DNA from: Affinundibacterium baiyunense
GTDB lineage: Bacteria > Pseudomonadota > Gammaproteobacteria > Burkholderiales > Burkholderiaceae_D
Length of the DNA: 64,000 nt
Direction: 5' to 3'
Assembly (NCBI RefSeq): GCF_018139645.1
Contig: NZ_JAGSPM010000005.1
Span: forward strand, 173,984-237,983
Position 1 is the stretch's first letter. Each line of letters starts with the position of its first letter. A program made the translations under genes and the position numbers. Of the stretch, positions 33,648-43,205 are shown one piece after another. The notes under the pieces are model-generated. The model was not told the origin of the DNA, made no database searches, and saw only the letters and a program-made list of their open reading frames with translations.

Positions 33648-35120
33648 ATGCAATACCTGTCTACTCGTGGTTACGCAACATCCTCTGATTCTTCTGTATC
33701 GTTTTCTGAAATTTTACTTGGTGGCTTAGCGCCTGACGGTGGCTTATATTTGCCGAAGTCTTATCCGCAAGTGACAGCAGAAGAATTGAATACATGGCGC
33801 ACACTCAGTTATGCCGATCTCGCGTTTGAAGTGTTACGTAAATTTGCAACAGATATTCCTGAAAGCGATTTAAAAGCGATTACGACCAAAACCTATACCG
33901 CAGAGGTATACAAAAACGCGCGTCAAGATGAATCTGCACAAGCAATTACACCATTGCGTAGTTTGGAAGTGAAAGATGGTAACAAACTAGTTTTGCAAGC
34001 CTTATCCAACGGCCCGACTTTGGCTTTTAAAGACATGGCAATGCAATTACTTGGCAACTTGTTTGAATACGCGTTAGCGAAGAATCATTCTGAATTGAAT
34101 ATTTTTGGTGCGACTTCGGGTGACACGGGAAGTGCCGCCGAATACGCCATGCGTGGGAAAAAAGGTATCCGCGTTTTCATGCTATCACCGCACAAAAAAA
34201 TGAGTGCGTTTCAAACCGCGCAAATGTTTAGCTTGCAAGACCCGAATATTATTAATATCGCTGTGAATGGCGTGTTTGATGATTGTCAGGACATGGTAAA
34301 AGCGGTATCGAATGATTTGGAGTTTAAACAGCGCCAAAAGATTGGTACCGTAAATTCAATCAACTGGGCGCGTGTAGTTGCGCAAGTGGTTTACTATTTC
34401 CGCGGTTATTTATCGGCGACCAGTAATAACGATCAGAAAGTGTCGTTCACCGTGCCGTCCGGTAACTTTGGCAATATCTGTGCTGGTCATATTGCAAGGA
34501 TGATGGGTTTGCCAATTGCACAGTTAGTCGTGGCGACGAATGAAAACGATGTGCTAGATGAGTTCTTCCGCACCGGTGTTTATCGCGTACGTAAATCGGC
34601 AGAGACTTATCACACTACCAGTCCATCTATGGATATTTCCAAAGCCTCGAATTTTGAGCGTTTTGTTTATGATTTGCTGGGTGGCGACAGCGCTCGGGTC
34701 GCCGCATTGTTCAAGAAAGTAGAGACCGAGGGTGGGTTTGATTTGTCCGGGCGTCCAGGCAGTGATGGCGATGAATTTAAGAAAATTCCTGAGTTTGGAT
34801 TTGTTTCGGGTAAATCAATTCATGCAGATCGTCTGCAAACTATCCGTCAAGTCGAGCAAGCGTATGGCGTTACCGTTGATACGCACACTGCTGACGGCAT
34901 TAAGGTAGCACGTGAACACTTGCAAGCGGGAGTGACGATGATCGTGTTGGAAACGGCTTTGCCAGCAAAATTTAATGAAACAATACGTGAAGCTTTAGGA
35001 CGTGATGCCGAGCGCCCAGCAGGCTTCGAAAATATTGAAAGTTTGCCACAGCGATTTGAGGTGATGGATGCCGACGTGGCAACGATGAAGGCTTTGATTG
35101 CTGCACACACTGGTTTGTGA
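33648..35120 (+). CDS. thrC: Threonine synthase
   Basis: PLP enzyme converting O-phosphohomoserine to threonine. The 490-residue length and YLSTRG start place it with the longer (E. coli/yeast-type) threonine synthases. PLP lysine in NGPTLAFKDMAMQLLG; GATSGDTGSAAEYAM and VPSGNFGNICAGH are cofactor loops. In many Burkholderiales thrC follows hom; here it stands alone beside the threonine-degradation genes, separated from the XRE gene by 231 bp. Confidence 0.96.
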   Translation: MQYLSTRGYATSSDSSVSFSEILLGGLAPDGGLYLPKSYPQVTAEELNTWRTLSYADLAFEVLRKFATDIPESDLKAITTKTYTAEVYKNARQDESAQAITPLRSLEVKDGNKLVLQALSNGPTLAFKDMAMQLLGNLFEYALAKNHSELNIFGATSGDTGSAAEYAMRGKKGIRVFMLSPHKKMSAFQTAQMFSLQDPNIINIAVNGVFDDCQDMVKAVSNDLEFKQRQKIGTVNSINWARVVAQVVYYFRGYLSATSNNDQKVSFTVPSGNFGNICAGHIARMMGLPIAQLVVATNENDVLDEFFRTGVYRVRKSAETYHTTSPSMDISKASNFERFVYDLLGGDSARVAALFKKVETEGGFDLSGRPGSDGDEFKKIPEFGFVSGKSIHADRLQTIRQVEQAYGVTVDTHTADGIKVAREHLQAGVTMIVLETALPAKFNETIREALGRDAERPAGFENIESLPQRFEVMDADVATMKALIAAHTGL

Positions 35121-35162
35121 AGACACACATTAATTCAGCAAACAAGTAGTTGATTAAGATAG

Positions 35163-35202
35163 TCGGTGCGCTTTTGCTACAAGCAAAGCTCACCGATTTT
35201 TT
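35163..35202 (+). terminator. Rho-independent terminator of thrC
   Basis: TCGGTG then GCTTTTGC pair with GCAAAGC then CACCGA around TACAA, with one mismatch and a bulge, followed by TTTTTT at about 35197-35202. It is 43 nt after the thrC stop, before the convergent kinase gene. Confidence 0.82.
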
Positions 35203-35229
35203 ATAAATCTTTTGTATTGAAGTGAATTA

Positions 35230-37614
35230 TTAGGTCGAAGATGCGATTGGTTTATTGTTTGCATTGACGATAGGCAAAGTGAAGTAAAAGCTTGAGCCTT
35301 GTCCTTCGATTGAATTGAATCCTATTTCTCCCTGCATTCTCTCTACCATCTCCTTGCAAATTGATAAGCCAAGACCAGTGCCGCCTTTGCGACGTGTGTT
35401 GCTACCATCGACTTGCGAGAATTTCTTAAATAAGCGATCTTGGTATTGCTGCGGTATCCCTTCGCCATAATCTCGCACCGTGAATTTAAGCTGATCTGCA
35501 TGTCGCGTAATGCTGACTTCCACTTTGTTTCCTGCCCGTGAAAATTTGGCTGCATTCGACAATAAATTCGACATCACTTGAAGTACGCGTTGCGCGTCTG
35601 CATACACTATGAAGTCTTGTTCTGGCTGATCAAATTCAAAGTTAATTTGATATTGTCGAGCATAGCTTTGATTATTTTCTATGCTAGATCTCACTAGCGT
35701 GCTGGCACTCAATTCTTCGAGCTTAAAGTCCATTTTGCCTGCGACTAATTTATCCATGTCTAGAATGTCATTGATAATCAGGGCAAGCTGCTGACCATTT
35801 TGCAAAGCGATGTGAATCATGCGTGCTAAGGAATCTGGCAAATGCCCAAAAATGCCACCTTCAATCAACTTCAGTGAGCCAATAATCGACGTTAGTGGTG
35901 TTCTTAGCTCATGACTGACGATGGAAACAAATTCGCTCTGCATTAATTCTAAGTATTTGCGTTCGCTAATATCCCGTAGCACAAAAATCACATCGGTCTG
36001 GTTCTTTTGTCGTGTGAAGGAAATACTAAATTCAATGTGAATATCATTTCCTAAATAATCTTTGATGATATTTTCACGTTTGAAGTAAGCCGATTCGGTC
36101 TCACTTTCCTCTAGTTCGATCGCCGTCGATGATTGAATAAATTGTGCGACTTCCGCAAGTAATTGATGGTTTTCCTTGCCGCATATGAGTTGCAAGAAAT
36201 CGACGTGTAGGAAACTCTCGTCAGGAAATTTTAAGATGCTGATTGCAGCGGGATTGATGCTGAGTACAACACCGCTAGCACTCGTACAAACGATTCCTTC
36301 GGCGACATTGTTTAAGATCGCTTGAGTATATTCTGCATTAGCTTGTATTTGCTTTTCCGCGGCAACCCGTCGACTGATATCAATAATTTGAAAAATCCAA
36401 TAGGCTTTCTCTAATTTTTCATAATCGATCAGAGCGAGGCTGAGCAGACAAGTGACTTCGCTTCCATTACGATGTTTTAAATTGAGTTCGTATTGCAAAC
36501 TACTATTTTTTTGTGCTTGCCATTCGCGCTGTAGATTTTGAATCGCCAAATCGGGAGCGATGTCGGCGAGTGAAATTTTGCGTAAATCGGATTCTTTATA
36601 GCCAAGAATTTGGCATAGCATCGGGTTTGCACTGATCCATAAGCCATCTTCATCGACCAAAGCCATACCTTGCGGCGCCGTGTTAAAGGCGCGCATAAAT
36701 CGTTGTTGACTTTCATTCAGTGCAAAATACGAGCGTGATTGTCGGCGATAAAATTGAAACGATTTGGCGATCAAGACGCTTAGAATGAAGGCAACTGACC
36801 AGCCTGCAAAGCGCTGAATGTGCGTAAAGAATTGATTTTGCTTGCTAGGAGGTACCGCATGGATTTCAATTTGACGGCCTGGCGCATTCACTTTTAAACG
36901 GCTGACGACATCTTGCTGTGCGTTGATATTTCCATACAATGGCTTTGCATCTGGCGCTAAATCAAGATCGATAACGGCAAATTGCAATTGCAGTTCTTCA
37001 CCCCGTTGTTTGGCTTTCGCAAAAACTGATTCGGCATCGAGTATTGTGCTGACCAAGCCCCAATATTGGTCATCTTGCAAAAATACCGGTACACGGTAGG
37101 CTAAACCGATGCCACCTTGTTTCAAGGCAAATGGTCCAGCTAAAGCAGGGCGCTTACTGAGAATGACTTTTTCCACCGCTGGCCATTGCTGTGCATTGTC
37201 GGGAAAATACATGCCAATTGCAGATTCGTTACCTTGACGTGGCACGATGGTTTGAATGCGATTGGCGGGAGCAAGCGTAATATTGCGAATGCTCGCTTCT
37301 TGCTTTTGTAGACTAACTAGCCAAGGTTCAATTTCTTCTAATTTATAAGTCCCCTTATTCGCTTGAATAAAGGCGACTAGGCCTGAGGCTAAGTGGATAG
37401 TGGCATTTAATTCTGATTCAAGAATAGCTCTAACTTCGCCTGCGTTACTAATAACTTTTTGTTGATCGAGACTTGCTTGTCTGCTGCGCTCTTCGAAAAG
37501 AATAAGTTCGGTAGCGATTCCCGTACCTATCAAAACGATCAAAGGCAATAGTCGACCCAACAGTCGACGGCCAAAGGATTCGTGCTCTAAAAATCTGAAT
37601 TGAGGAACGGACAT
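35230..37614 (-). CDS. CHASE-PAS-PAS sensor histidine kinase
   Basis: A 794-residue membrane kinase. A hydrophobic segment at about 17-37 and another at about 270-290 enclose a CHASE-type periplasmic domain (SIRNITLAPANRIQTIVP, IGLAYRVPVFLQDDQYWGLV). Two PAS domains follow (about 305-425 and 430-555). Then HisKA with phospho-acceptor in VSIVSHELRTPLTSIIG and an ATPase domain with QVMSNLLSNAAKFS, DYGEGIP and GTGLGLSIC. No receiver or HPt is attached and no regulator gene is adjacent. Signal and partner are unknown. Confidence 0.92.
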   Translation of the reverse strand: MSVPQFRFLEHESFGRRLLGRLLPLIVLIGTGIATELILFEERSRQASLDQQKVISNAGEVRAILESELNATIHLASGLVAFIQANKGTYKLEEIEPWLVSLQKQEASIRNITLAPANRIQTIVPRQGNESAIGMYFPDNAQQWPAVEKVILSKRPALAGPFALKQGGIGLAYRVPVFLQDDQYWGLVSTILDAESVFAKAKQRGEELQLQFAVIDLDLAPDAKPLYGNINAQQDVVSRLKVNAPGRQIEIHAVPPSKQNQFFTHIQRFAGWSVAFILSVLIAKSFQFYRRQSRSYFALNESQQRFMRAFNTAPQGMALVDEDGLWISANPMLCQILGYKESDLRKISLADIAPDLAIQNLQREWQAQKNSSLQYELNLKHRNGSEVTCLLSLALIDYEKLEKAYWIFQIIDISRRVAAEKQIQANAEYTQAILNNVAEGIVCTSASGVVLSINPAAISILKFPDESFLHVDFLQLICGKENHQLLAEVAQFIQSSTAIELEESETESAYFKRENIIKDYLGNDIHIEFSISFTRQKNQTDVIFVLRDISERKYLELMQSEFVSIVSHELRTPLTSIIGSLKLIEGGIFGHLPDSLARMIHIALQNGQQLALIINDILDMDKLVAGKMDFKLEELSASTLVRSSIENNQSYARQYQINFEFDQPEQDFIVYADAQRVLQVMSNLLSNAAKFSRAGNKVEVSITRHADQLKFTVRDYGEGIPQQYQDRLFKKFSQVDGSNTRRKGGTGLGLSICKEMVERMQGEIGFNSIEGQGSSFYFTLPIVNANNKPIASST

Positions 37615-38128
37615 GAGTCAGACAGACGGATGGCTTGTTAGCATCAAATATATCACTAGGTGTGCTCTTGATTTTGCCTTATTTCCCTCGGCTAGTGTTG
37701 AAAAGCTGGATGTGAAAATTGAAAACAAGCAATTTTTTGTGGATTTGATGTTTTTTGGGAATACCGATCGTTGGATTTGACTGAGAGCAGAGCGATCATC
37801 CGCGTACAGCTAAGTTCGTGCGCCATTCCAACTAACTTAGCGTTAACGTCAAACCAACCCCAAGCTAACACAGAGCGAAGCTAAGGCTAATCCACATTTC
37901 ATCCAAAACAAGTCAATTCGTTTTGAGTTTGTTGATGACATGATTTTTAACCGCTTGGTAATCTGATTGATGTAGAAAAAGTGCGCTCTATTCCTAGTTT
38001 TTTGCGTTCCGTCTGAAAGCGCCTATCCGTTTGAATTGCTTGCTTTATTGTGCCTCTATCGATCTGTCTCATTAATTGTTTTTGCTTTTGTTTTCTTGCG
38101 ACAGAGTTCAATTTACAGGAGGTGTGTG
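37615..38128. other. 514-bp intergenic region, no gene seen
   Basis: This lies between divergent genes (sensor kinase, minus; ABC ATPase, plus). The only structure I see is GCTAAGTT (37809-37816) with AACTTAGC (37834-37841), a perfect 8-bp inverted repeat with a 17-nt loop. The frame open from 38036 into the ATPase gene has no RBS and is not family-like. Confidence 0.4.
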
Positions 38129-38995
38129 ATGCTAGAGATACGTAACGTCGTAAAAAAATATGGAACGAATGTGACTGCTGTGAATGATGTTAGTTTGCAG
38201 TTGCAACGTGGCGTTGTCGGTTTGATTGGACATAATGGCGCGGGCAAAACGAGCTTGATGCAAATGATCGCGACATTGACTAAACCAAGCAGCGGTCAGA
38301 TTGTGTTTCAAGGCATTGATATCCTCAAACATCCCGATGCAATTCGTACACGCCTAGGTTTTTTGCCGCAGGATTTCGGTGTTTATCCGAATTTGAGTGC
38401 ACTCGAATTCATGCAATATTTTGCTGCCTTAAAAGGTGTGCGTGATCCAGAACGGATTTCTTATTTACTTGAACTGGTGAATTTAACGGAGCATGCGCAA
38501 CGCTCTGCATCTGCATTCTCTGGTGGTATGCGACGTCGTTTAGGTATTGCACAAGCTTTACTCAATGATCCAGATATCTTGGTGGTGGATGAGCCAACCG
38601 CTGGTTTAGATCCAGAAGAGCGCTTACGTTTTCGCAATTTACTCAGTGAGTTGGGTAACGAAAAACTGGTGATCATGTCGACCCATATTGTGTCTGATGT
38701 AGAGAGCGTTGCGAGTGAGTTAGCGATTATGCGCAATGGCAAATTAATTGGTTTCGATACGCCAGACAATATGATAGAACAGGCACGCGGCAAGGTTTGG
38801 TCCTTGCAGTTACCGATTGCCGATGCCGAACATCTGCGACAAAATTGGCAGATCTTACATGCGCAGCGTCAGCATAGTTTGATGACCTTGCGGATTGCCC
38901 ATCCTACTCAACCGCATAGTGATGCCGTCATGGTCTTGCCTAATTTAGAGGATGCACTGATGGCGCAACGTTATTCGCTGCAAGAGGTGGCATGA
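38129..38995 (+). CDS. ABC transporter ATP-binding protein (ABC-2 type)
   Basis: A 288-residue ATPase starting at the ATG after a strong AGGAGGT. Walker A is GHNGAGKTS, the signature FSGGMRRRLGIAQALL, Walker B ILVVDEPTAGLDP, and the switch His is in MSTHIVSD. The C-terminal ~70 residues are typical of exporters with ABC-2 permeases. The start codon of the permease gene overlaps its stop (ATGATG/TGA), so the two form one transporter. Substrate unknown. Confidence 0.92.
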   Translation: MLEIRNVVKKYGTNVTAVNDVSLQLQRGVVGLIGHNGAGKTSLMQMIATLTKPSSGQIVFQGIDILKHPDAIRTRLGFLPQDFGVYPNLSALEFMQYFAALKGVRDPERISYLLELVNLTEHAQRSASAFSGGMRRRLGIAQALLNDPDILVVDEPTAGLDPEERLRFRNLLSELGNEKLVIMSTHIVSDVESVASELAIMRNGKLIGFDTPDNMIEQARGKVWSLQLPIADAEHLRQNWQILHAQRQHSLMTLRIAHPTQPHSDAVMVLPNLEDALMAQRYSLQEVA

Positions 38996-40665
38996 TGCGC
39001 GAATCAATTGCTGCTGTTAAAACACCGAAAGCTGCGGTTCAAGCTGACAGTTACCAATCTCGATCAACTTTTCAGTTTAGACGGTCGTCAGATATACGAC
39101 AAACGATGGATTTATTGTTGGTATTGTCGCGCAATGAAGTGCGATTACGGATGCGCAGGCTTAGTACATTGTTTGCTGTGATGTTGATGGTAGCGCTAAG
39201 TTGGGCAATGATTGTTGATCCCAAAACTGGTTCTAGCCTGATGGCGATAAATCAAGCACGCGTGTTGTATACGAGTTCTGCGTTGGCAATGGGAAGCGCA
39301 AGCTTGCTGAGTTTTTTGATGGCCTTGATAGGTTTTTATTTGGTACGCGGACGCATCGTCGAAGATATTCGGAGTGGTATAGGCGGTGTTATTGCCGCAA
39401 CGCCAGTGAGTAATAGTTTGTTTCTAATTAGTCGCTGCTTGGGTGGTGTCGCATATATCTTGGCGTTGGCGATGGTCGCGATGTGTTCGATTATGGTATT
39501 GCACGCGATACGTGGTGATGGCCCAATACAAATTCTTGTGTATGTAAAAACTTACTTGCTTGTATTGGGACCAATGGCTATTTTTGCGGCGAGTGCGGCG
39601 ATCTTGTTTGATAGCATTCCGCTGTTGATGGGGAAAGCCGGTGACTTTTTGTATTTCATCGCATGGGTTTTTCAGGTATCGATCGTCGCCAAAATCGCCG
39701 ATATGAACGCGGGTTTGATTTCAGCATGGCTACTAGCAGATTTTAGTGGCTTGGTAAGCACCATCGTGGTTTTGAAAACACATTTGTTGACCAATAATTT
39801 TTCACTTGGTGCTAGCACTTTTAACCCTTTGATTACACCGATTAGTCTGCCGGTGGATATGTGGACTAACCCTATGTTGTTTATGCGCTTGAGTTCGGCA
39901 GTTTTGGCGCTTTGCCTATTGCTACCCGCATTTGTATTATTTCATCGCTATTCTCCCGATAAAGTAAAACAGTCGCATGCGAGAAAACGCCGTACCCCAT
40001 TGGAATTATTGAATGGATGGACGCGCCCTTTAGCGAAACAAGTACACCCCATTTTGTTGTGGTCTGCTAAATCGGCTAACTTTGCTGGTCAGATCGTCGC
40101 AGACGTCGCATTGACTTTGGTAAATGCACCATCTGCGATTGTTGTGATAGTGGTTGTTACCTTACTCAGCGCACTCCTTAGTGTCGATGCCTTGTCAGGT
40201 TTGGCGATTTTTTCGCTCGCATTTTGGGGAATATTAATCAGCGATATAAGCACGCGCGATTTTCAAGCGGCGATAGAAAGCATGACTGCCGCAGTGAAAG
40301 GTGGAGCAGTTCGTCGCTACTTTAGACAGTGGATTGCGACGATGGTGTTGGGATTATTGTTGACCGGCGTGATTCTGTTGCGACTAAGCTTTGTGTCGCC
40401 GTTGCTGGCCTTGGCTTTGTTAGTTGGATTGTTCAGTATGTCGGCTTTGGCTTGTTGCTTGGGGAAACTGACCAACACTGCAAAGACCTTTATGTCACTT
40501 TATTTGTTTGGATTATATGTAGCAACTCAAGCGCAGGACGTAGCAGTTTTAGATGTGTTCGGATTTAACGGAGTGGCGACGCTTCAGACCATTTTGTTGC
40601 AGACGGTGATTGGCGTTTGCGCAATGTGCATTGCTTATTTCTACACGATGTATAAACACAGGTAA
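38992..40665 (+). CDS. ABC-2 type transporter permease
   Basis: A 557-residue inner-membrane protein with about twelve hydrophobic segments in two halves, separated by a polar linker (about 315-355, Lys/Arg-rich, VKQSHARKRRTPLE). A soluble N-terminal tail of about 40 residues precedes the first helix. It overlaps the ATPase gene by 4 nt. The doubled layout suggests two fused ABC-2 half-permeases, so one chain may make the whole membrane part. No periplasmic or outer-membrane partner is next to it. Substrate cannot be inferred. Confidence 0.8.
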   Translation: MMRESIAAVKTPKAAVQADSYQSRSTFQFRRSSDIRQTMDLLLVLSRNEVRLRMRRLSTLFAVMLMVALSWAMIVDPKTGSSLMAINQARVLYTSSALAMGSASLLSFLMALIGFYLVRGRIVEDIRSGIGGVIAATPVSNSLFLISRCLGGVAYILALAMVAMCSIMVLHAIRGDGPIQILVYVKTYLLVLGPMAIFAASAAILFDSIPLLMGKAGDFLYFIAWVFQVSIVAKIADMNAGLISAWLLADFSGLVSTIVVLKTHLLTNNFSLGASTFNPLITPISLPVDMWTNPMLFMRLSSAVLALCLLLPAFVLFHRYSPDKVKQSHARKRRTPLELLNGWTRPLAKQVHPILLWSAKSANFAGQIVADVALTLVNAPSAIVVIVVVTLLSALLSVDALSGLAIFSLAFWGILISDISTRDFQAAIESMTAAVKGGAVRRYFRQWIATMVLGLLLTGVILLRLSFVSPLLALALLVGLFSMSALACCLGKLTNTAKTFMSLYLFGLYVATQAQDVAVLDVFGFNGVATLQTILLQTVIGVCAMCIAYFYTMYKHR

Positions 40666-40831
40666 TTTTTATACCAGTCTTTAGGCAATTGAGCTTGGTG
40701 TTGTAGCAATTTGCTGAGTTTTTGCTGCGTCTTTGTGCGCAGGGAATGAGGGCGCTAGGTAGTTGATTTGGCTTAAGGAATTACTATGCGTCCTTGTCCT
40801 TCCCGCGTTTAAAGGCTAAAATGCGCGTGTT

Positions 40832-41057
40832 TTGGTGCCCGCCGACATAGTCTTGTCGGCAGTTAAACGGGAAACACAATGCATTTTGCATACGTGTGCT
40901 GCCCCCGCAACGGTGTACAAACGTCTAATCGTATCTACATGCTTAATAGCGTTGGATCGTTAATTTTGTTGAGATTAGACCAGCCATCCTTCATCGCCAC
41001 TGTGTTTCGGCATGGGAAGGTGTGATGGTGATGTTTGTCAGCCCGGATACCGGCCAA
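40832..41057 (+). ncRNA. Cobalamin riboswitch
   Basis: Shows the conserved elements in order: GGTGCCC at 40834, TAAACGGGAA near 40864-40873, the core GCTGCCCCCGCAACGG near 40898-40913, GCCACTG with the following GGGAAGG (40996-41020), and the B12 box TCAGCCCGGATACCGGCC ending at 41055. It precedes btuB by about 240 nt and the btuB-btuCD-cobB-cobQ genes follow in one direction, so adenosylcobalamin binding should repress uptake and amidation genes together. Confidence 0.95.
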
Positions 41058-41072
41058 GATAAGTGAAGTATT

Positions 41073-41101
41073 GCGAACGGGGATGTTCGCTGATGTTTTT
41101 T
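41073..41101 (+). terminator. Possible riboswitch expression-platform terminator
   Basis: GCGAAC (41073-41078) pairs with GTTCGC (41085-41090), followed after TGATG by a T-run (41096-41101). It lies 16 nt after the riboswitch aptamer. A second hairpin, GCAAACCA/TGGTTTGC (41159-41182), lies further along the leader. Since the btuB RBS is over 200 nt downstream, transcriptional control is plausible. Confidence 0.5.
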
Positions 41102-41298
41102 CTGACTTTAGTTTTGCATAAAACTAGTTCATAGAATTAATCATTTCAGCTGAAACTTGCAAACCAGCATTGTTTGGTTTGCTTGAACTCATTCAAATCA
41201 TACTTTGTATTTAAGCACCCAACGGGAATGTAGGTGGCTTATGACCTGCCAATTGTCATCACAGGATGTGAGCGACTTTGCGCAATCACGTATTTATT

Positions 41299-43146
41299 AT
41301 GACTCAATATTGCAAACCTATTTGTCTGGCATTGGCTGTAGCAGCCTGCTTTTCTCCATCTATTTCTGCACAAGCGCAAGACAGCCAAGCGCAAGTCTTA
41401 GTTACTGCAACGCGCCAGCCGCAAGTTGCGAAGGACGTGTTGGCTGATAATGTTGTCATCACCGCAGAACAAATTCATTTATCGGGTGCGACTAGCATCG
41501 TTGACTTGCTGCAGCAACAACGTGGTATCGAGATTTCTCGTACCGGCGGCGCCGGCTCAGTGTCATCGGTATTCATTCGTGGCGCAGCGAACTCACAAAG
41601 TGTCGTGTTTGTTGATGGTGTACGCATCGGCTCATCGACTACGGGTGGCGCAACTTGGAGCAGTATTCCTTTGTCGCAAATTGAGCGCATTGAAATTGTT
41701 TATGGCCCTTTATCTAGCTTGTATGGTGCCGATGCAATGGGCGGTGTGATTCAATTATTTACAAAAAAATCGGGCCCACAATCACGTACTAGCTTGAATG
41801 TTGGCATGGGAAGTAATCATCTACGCAAATTTGAAGCTGGTATTTTCGGCTCGTCTGCGAATGATTTTCAATATAGTTTAAATTCTGCTAAAGAAAGTAG
41901 CGACGGTTTTTCTGCATCGAAACCAGCATCAGGTGCCTTCACATACAACGCCGATAAAGATGGTTACACACAAAAAAGCTTTAACGGTAATTTGGCATGG
42001 AAGCTCAATTCTGCGTTGACGCTAGGTGTGAATTTTGTACAAAGCACTTTAGATGTCGATTTTGATGCAGGACCAAGTTATAAAGATCGTGGTCAGCAAA
42101 AATTTGACAATGTTGCGACCTATGCGAAAGCGAAATTAGCGCCCAATTGGAATTCTAGCTTGCAGCTCTCTCGCAACACAGATCGCGTGTACACCGACGC
42201 TTCTTATGGCAAAGGTAATGCAGATACGAAGCAACGCGGATGGACTTGGCAGAATGATGTTAGCTTCGGCAAAGACGTATTGCAATTTGTCTTTGAAGAC
42301 AGAGAAGAAGACGTGCGTACCAATACAGCAGGCATCAGTGGCAAGCGTGATACGCAGTCTTACGCACTGGCTTACACCATGAAACAAGATGCGCATTTGG
42401 CGAGTTTGAGTGGACGAGTCGATGACAGCTCTCAATACGGAAAACATAGCACTGGCAGCATTGCTTACGGCTATAAATTGTCCGATGTTTTGCGCGTCAA
42501 TGCGAGCTATGGCACTAGCTTCCGAGCACCTACTTTCAATGAACTGTATTACCCTGGTTTTGGTGTTGCTTCGAATCGTCCTGAACTTGGTAAAAATGCT
42601 GAAGCTGGTCTGTTCTATGACGACAATGTGTGGCAATTGAGTGCGGTTTATTATCAGAATAAAATCACTGATTTATTGGTCAGTACAAACCCATGTCCAG
42701 TCGAAGTGGCAACGCATCGCTATGGTTGCGCGTATAACGTCAATAAGGCGACTTTATCTGGCTTCACCTTGGGCGCATCGGCGCGATTAGGTCAGTGGAA
42801 TTTACGTGGCACGATGGATATTCAAGATCCAACTGATGACACCACTGGAAAACGTCTGGCGCGTCGTGCCAAGCAGCATGGTAGTTTAGGTGTCGATTAT
42901 CGTATGGGTGATTTGACCTTGGGTGCAGAAAGTGTGTTTTCTGGTGAGCGCTACGATGATCCAGCAAATCGCAATCGTCTAGCGGGTTATGGCATTGTGA
43001 ATTTGATCGCAACGTATAAATTAAGCACCTCATGGCAATTACTGGCGCGTTGGAATAACGTCGCTGATAAAGAGTATGAGCTGGCACGCAACTACCGCAC
43101 GCCAGAATCTAACTTCTACCTTGGGTTAAGCTACGGCTTCAAATAA
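41299..43146 (+). CDS. btuB: TonB-dependent vitamin B12 receptor
   Basis: A 615-residue outer-membrane receptor. The ATG at 41299 gives a clean signal peptide (to about SISAQA), a TonB box QVLVTATRQ, a plug domain (VDLLQQQRGIEISRTGG, FVDGVRIGSSTTGGA, ERIEIVYGPLSSLYGADAMGG) and a beta-barrel ending in LGLSYGFK. The cobalamin riboswitch upstream and btuCD downstream identify the ligand as cobalamin/corrinoid. No good RBS is seen before the ATG. Confidence 0.93.
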   Translation: MTQYCKPICLALAVAACFSPSISAQAQDSQAQVLVTATRQPQVAKDVLADNVVITAEQIHLSGATSIVDLLQQQRGIEISRTGGAGSVSSVFIRGAANSQSVVFVDGVRIGSSTTGGATWSSIPLSQIERIEIVYGPLSSLYGADAMGGVIQLFTKKSGPQSRTSLNVGMGSNHLRKFEAGIFGSSANDFQYSLNSAKESSDGFSASKPASGAFTYNADKDGYTQKSFNGNLAWKLNSALTLGVNFVQSTLDVDFDAGPSYKDRGQQKFDNVATYAKAKLAPNWNSSLQLSRNTDRVYTDASYGKGNADTKQRGWTWQNDVSFGKDVLQFVFEDREEDVRTNTAGISGKRDTQSYALAYTMKQDAHLASLSGRVDDSSQYGKHSTGSIAYGYKLSDVLRVNASYGTSFRAPTFNELYYPGFGVASNRPELGKNAEAGLFYDDNVWQLSAVYYQNKITDLLVSTNPCPVEVATHRYGCAYNVNKATLSGFTLGASARLGQWNLRGTMDIQDPTDDTTGKRLARRAKQHGSLGVDYRMGDLTLGAESVFSGERYDDPANRNRLAGYGIVNLIATYKLSTSWQLLARWNNVADKEYELARNYRTPESNFYLGLSYGFK

Positions 43147-43205
43147 ACCAAGGTACTGATGGGATGTCCAGCATCCAGTAGAACCTAGATAAGAGGACGC
43201 CACCG

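Noticed and set aside
42136..42636. 166-codon minus-strand frame inside btuB
   Set aside because: Antisense to the barrel domain; no start signal or plausible product.
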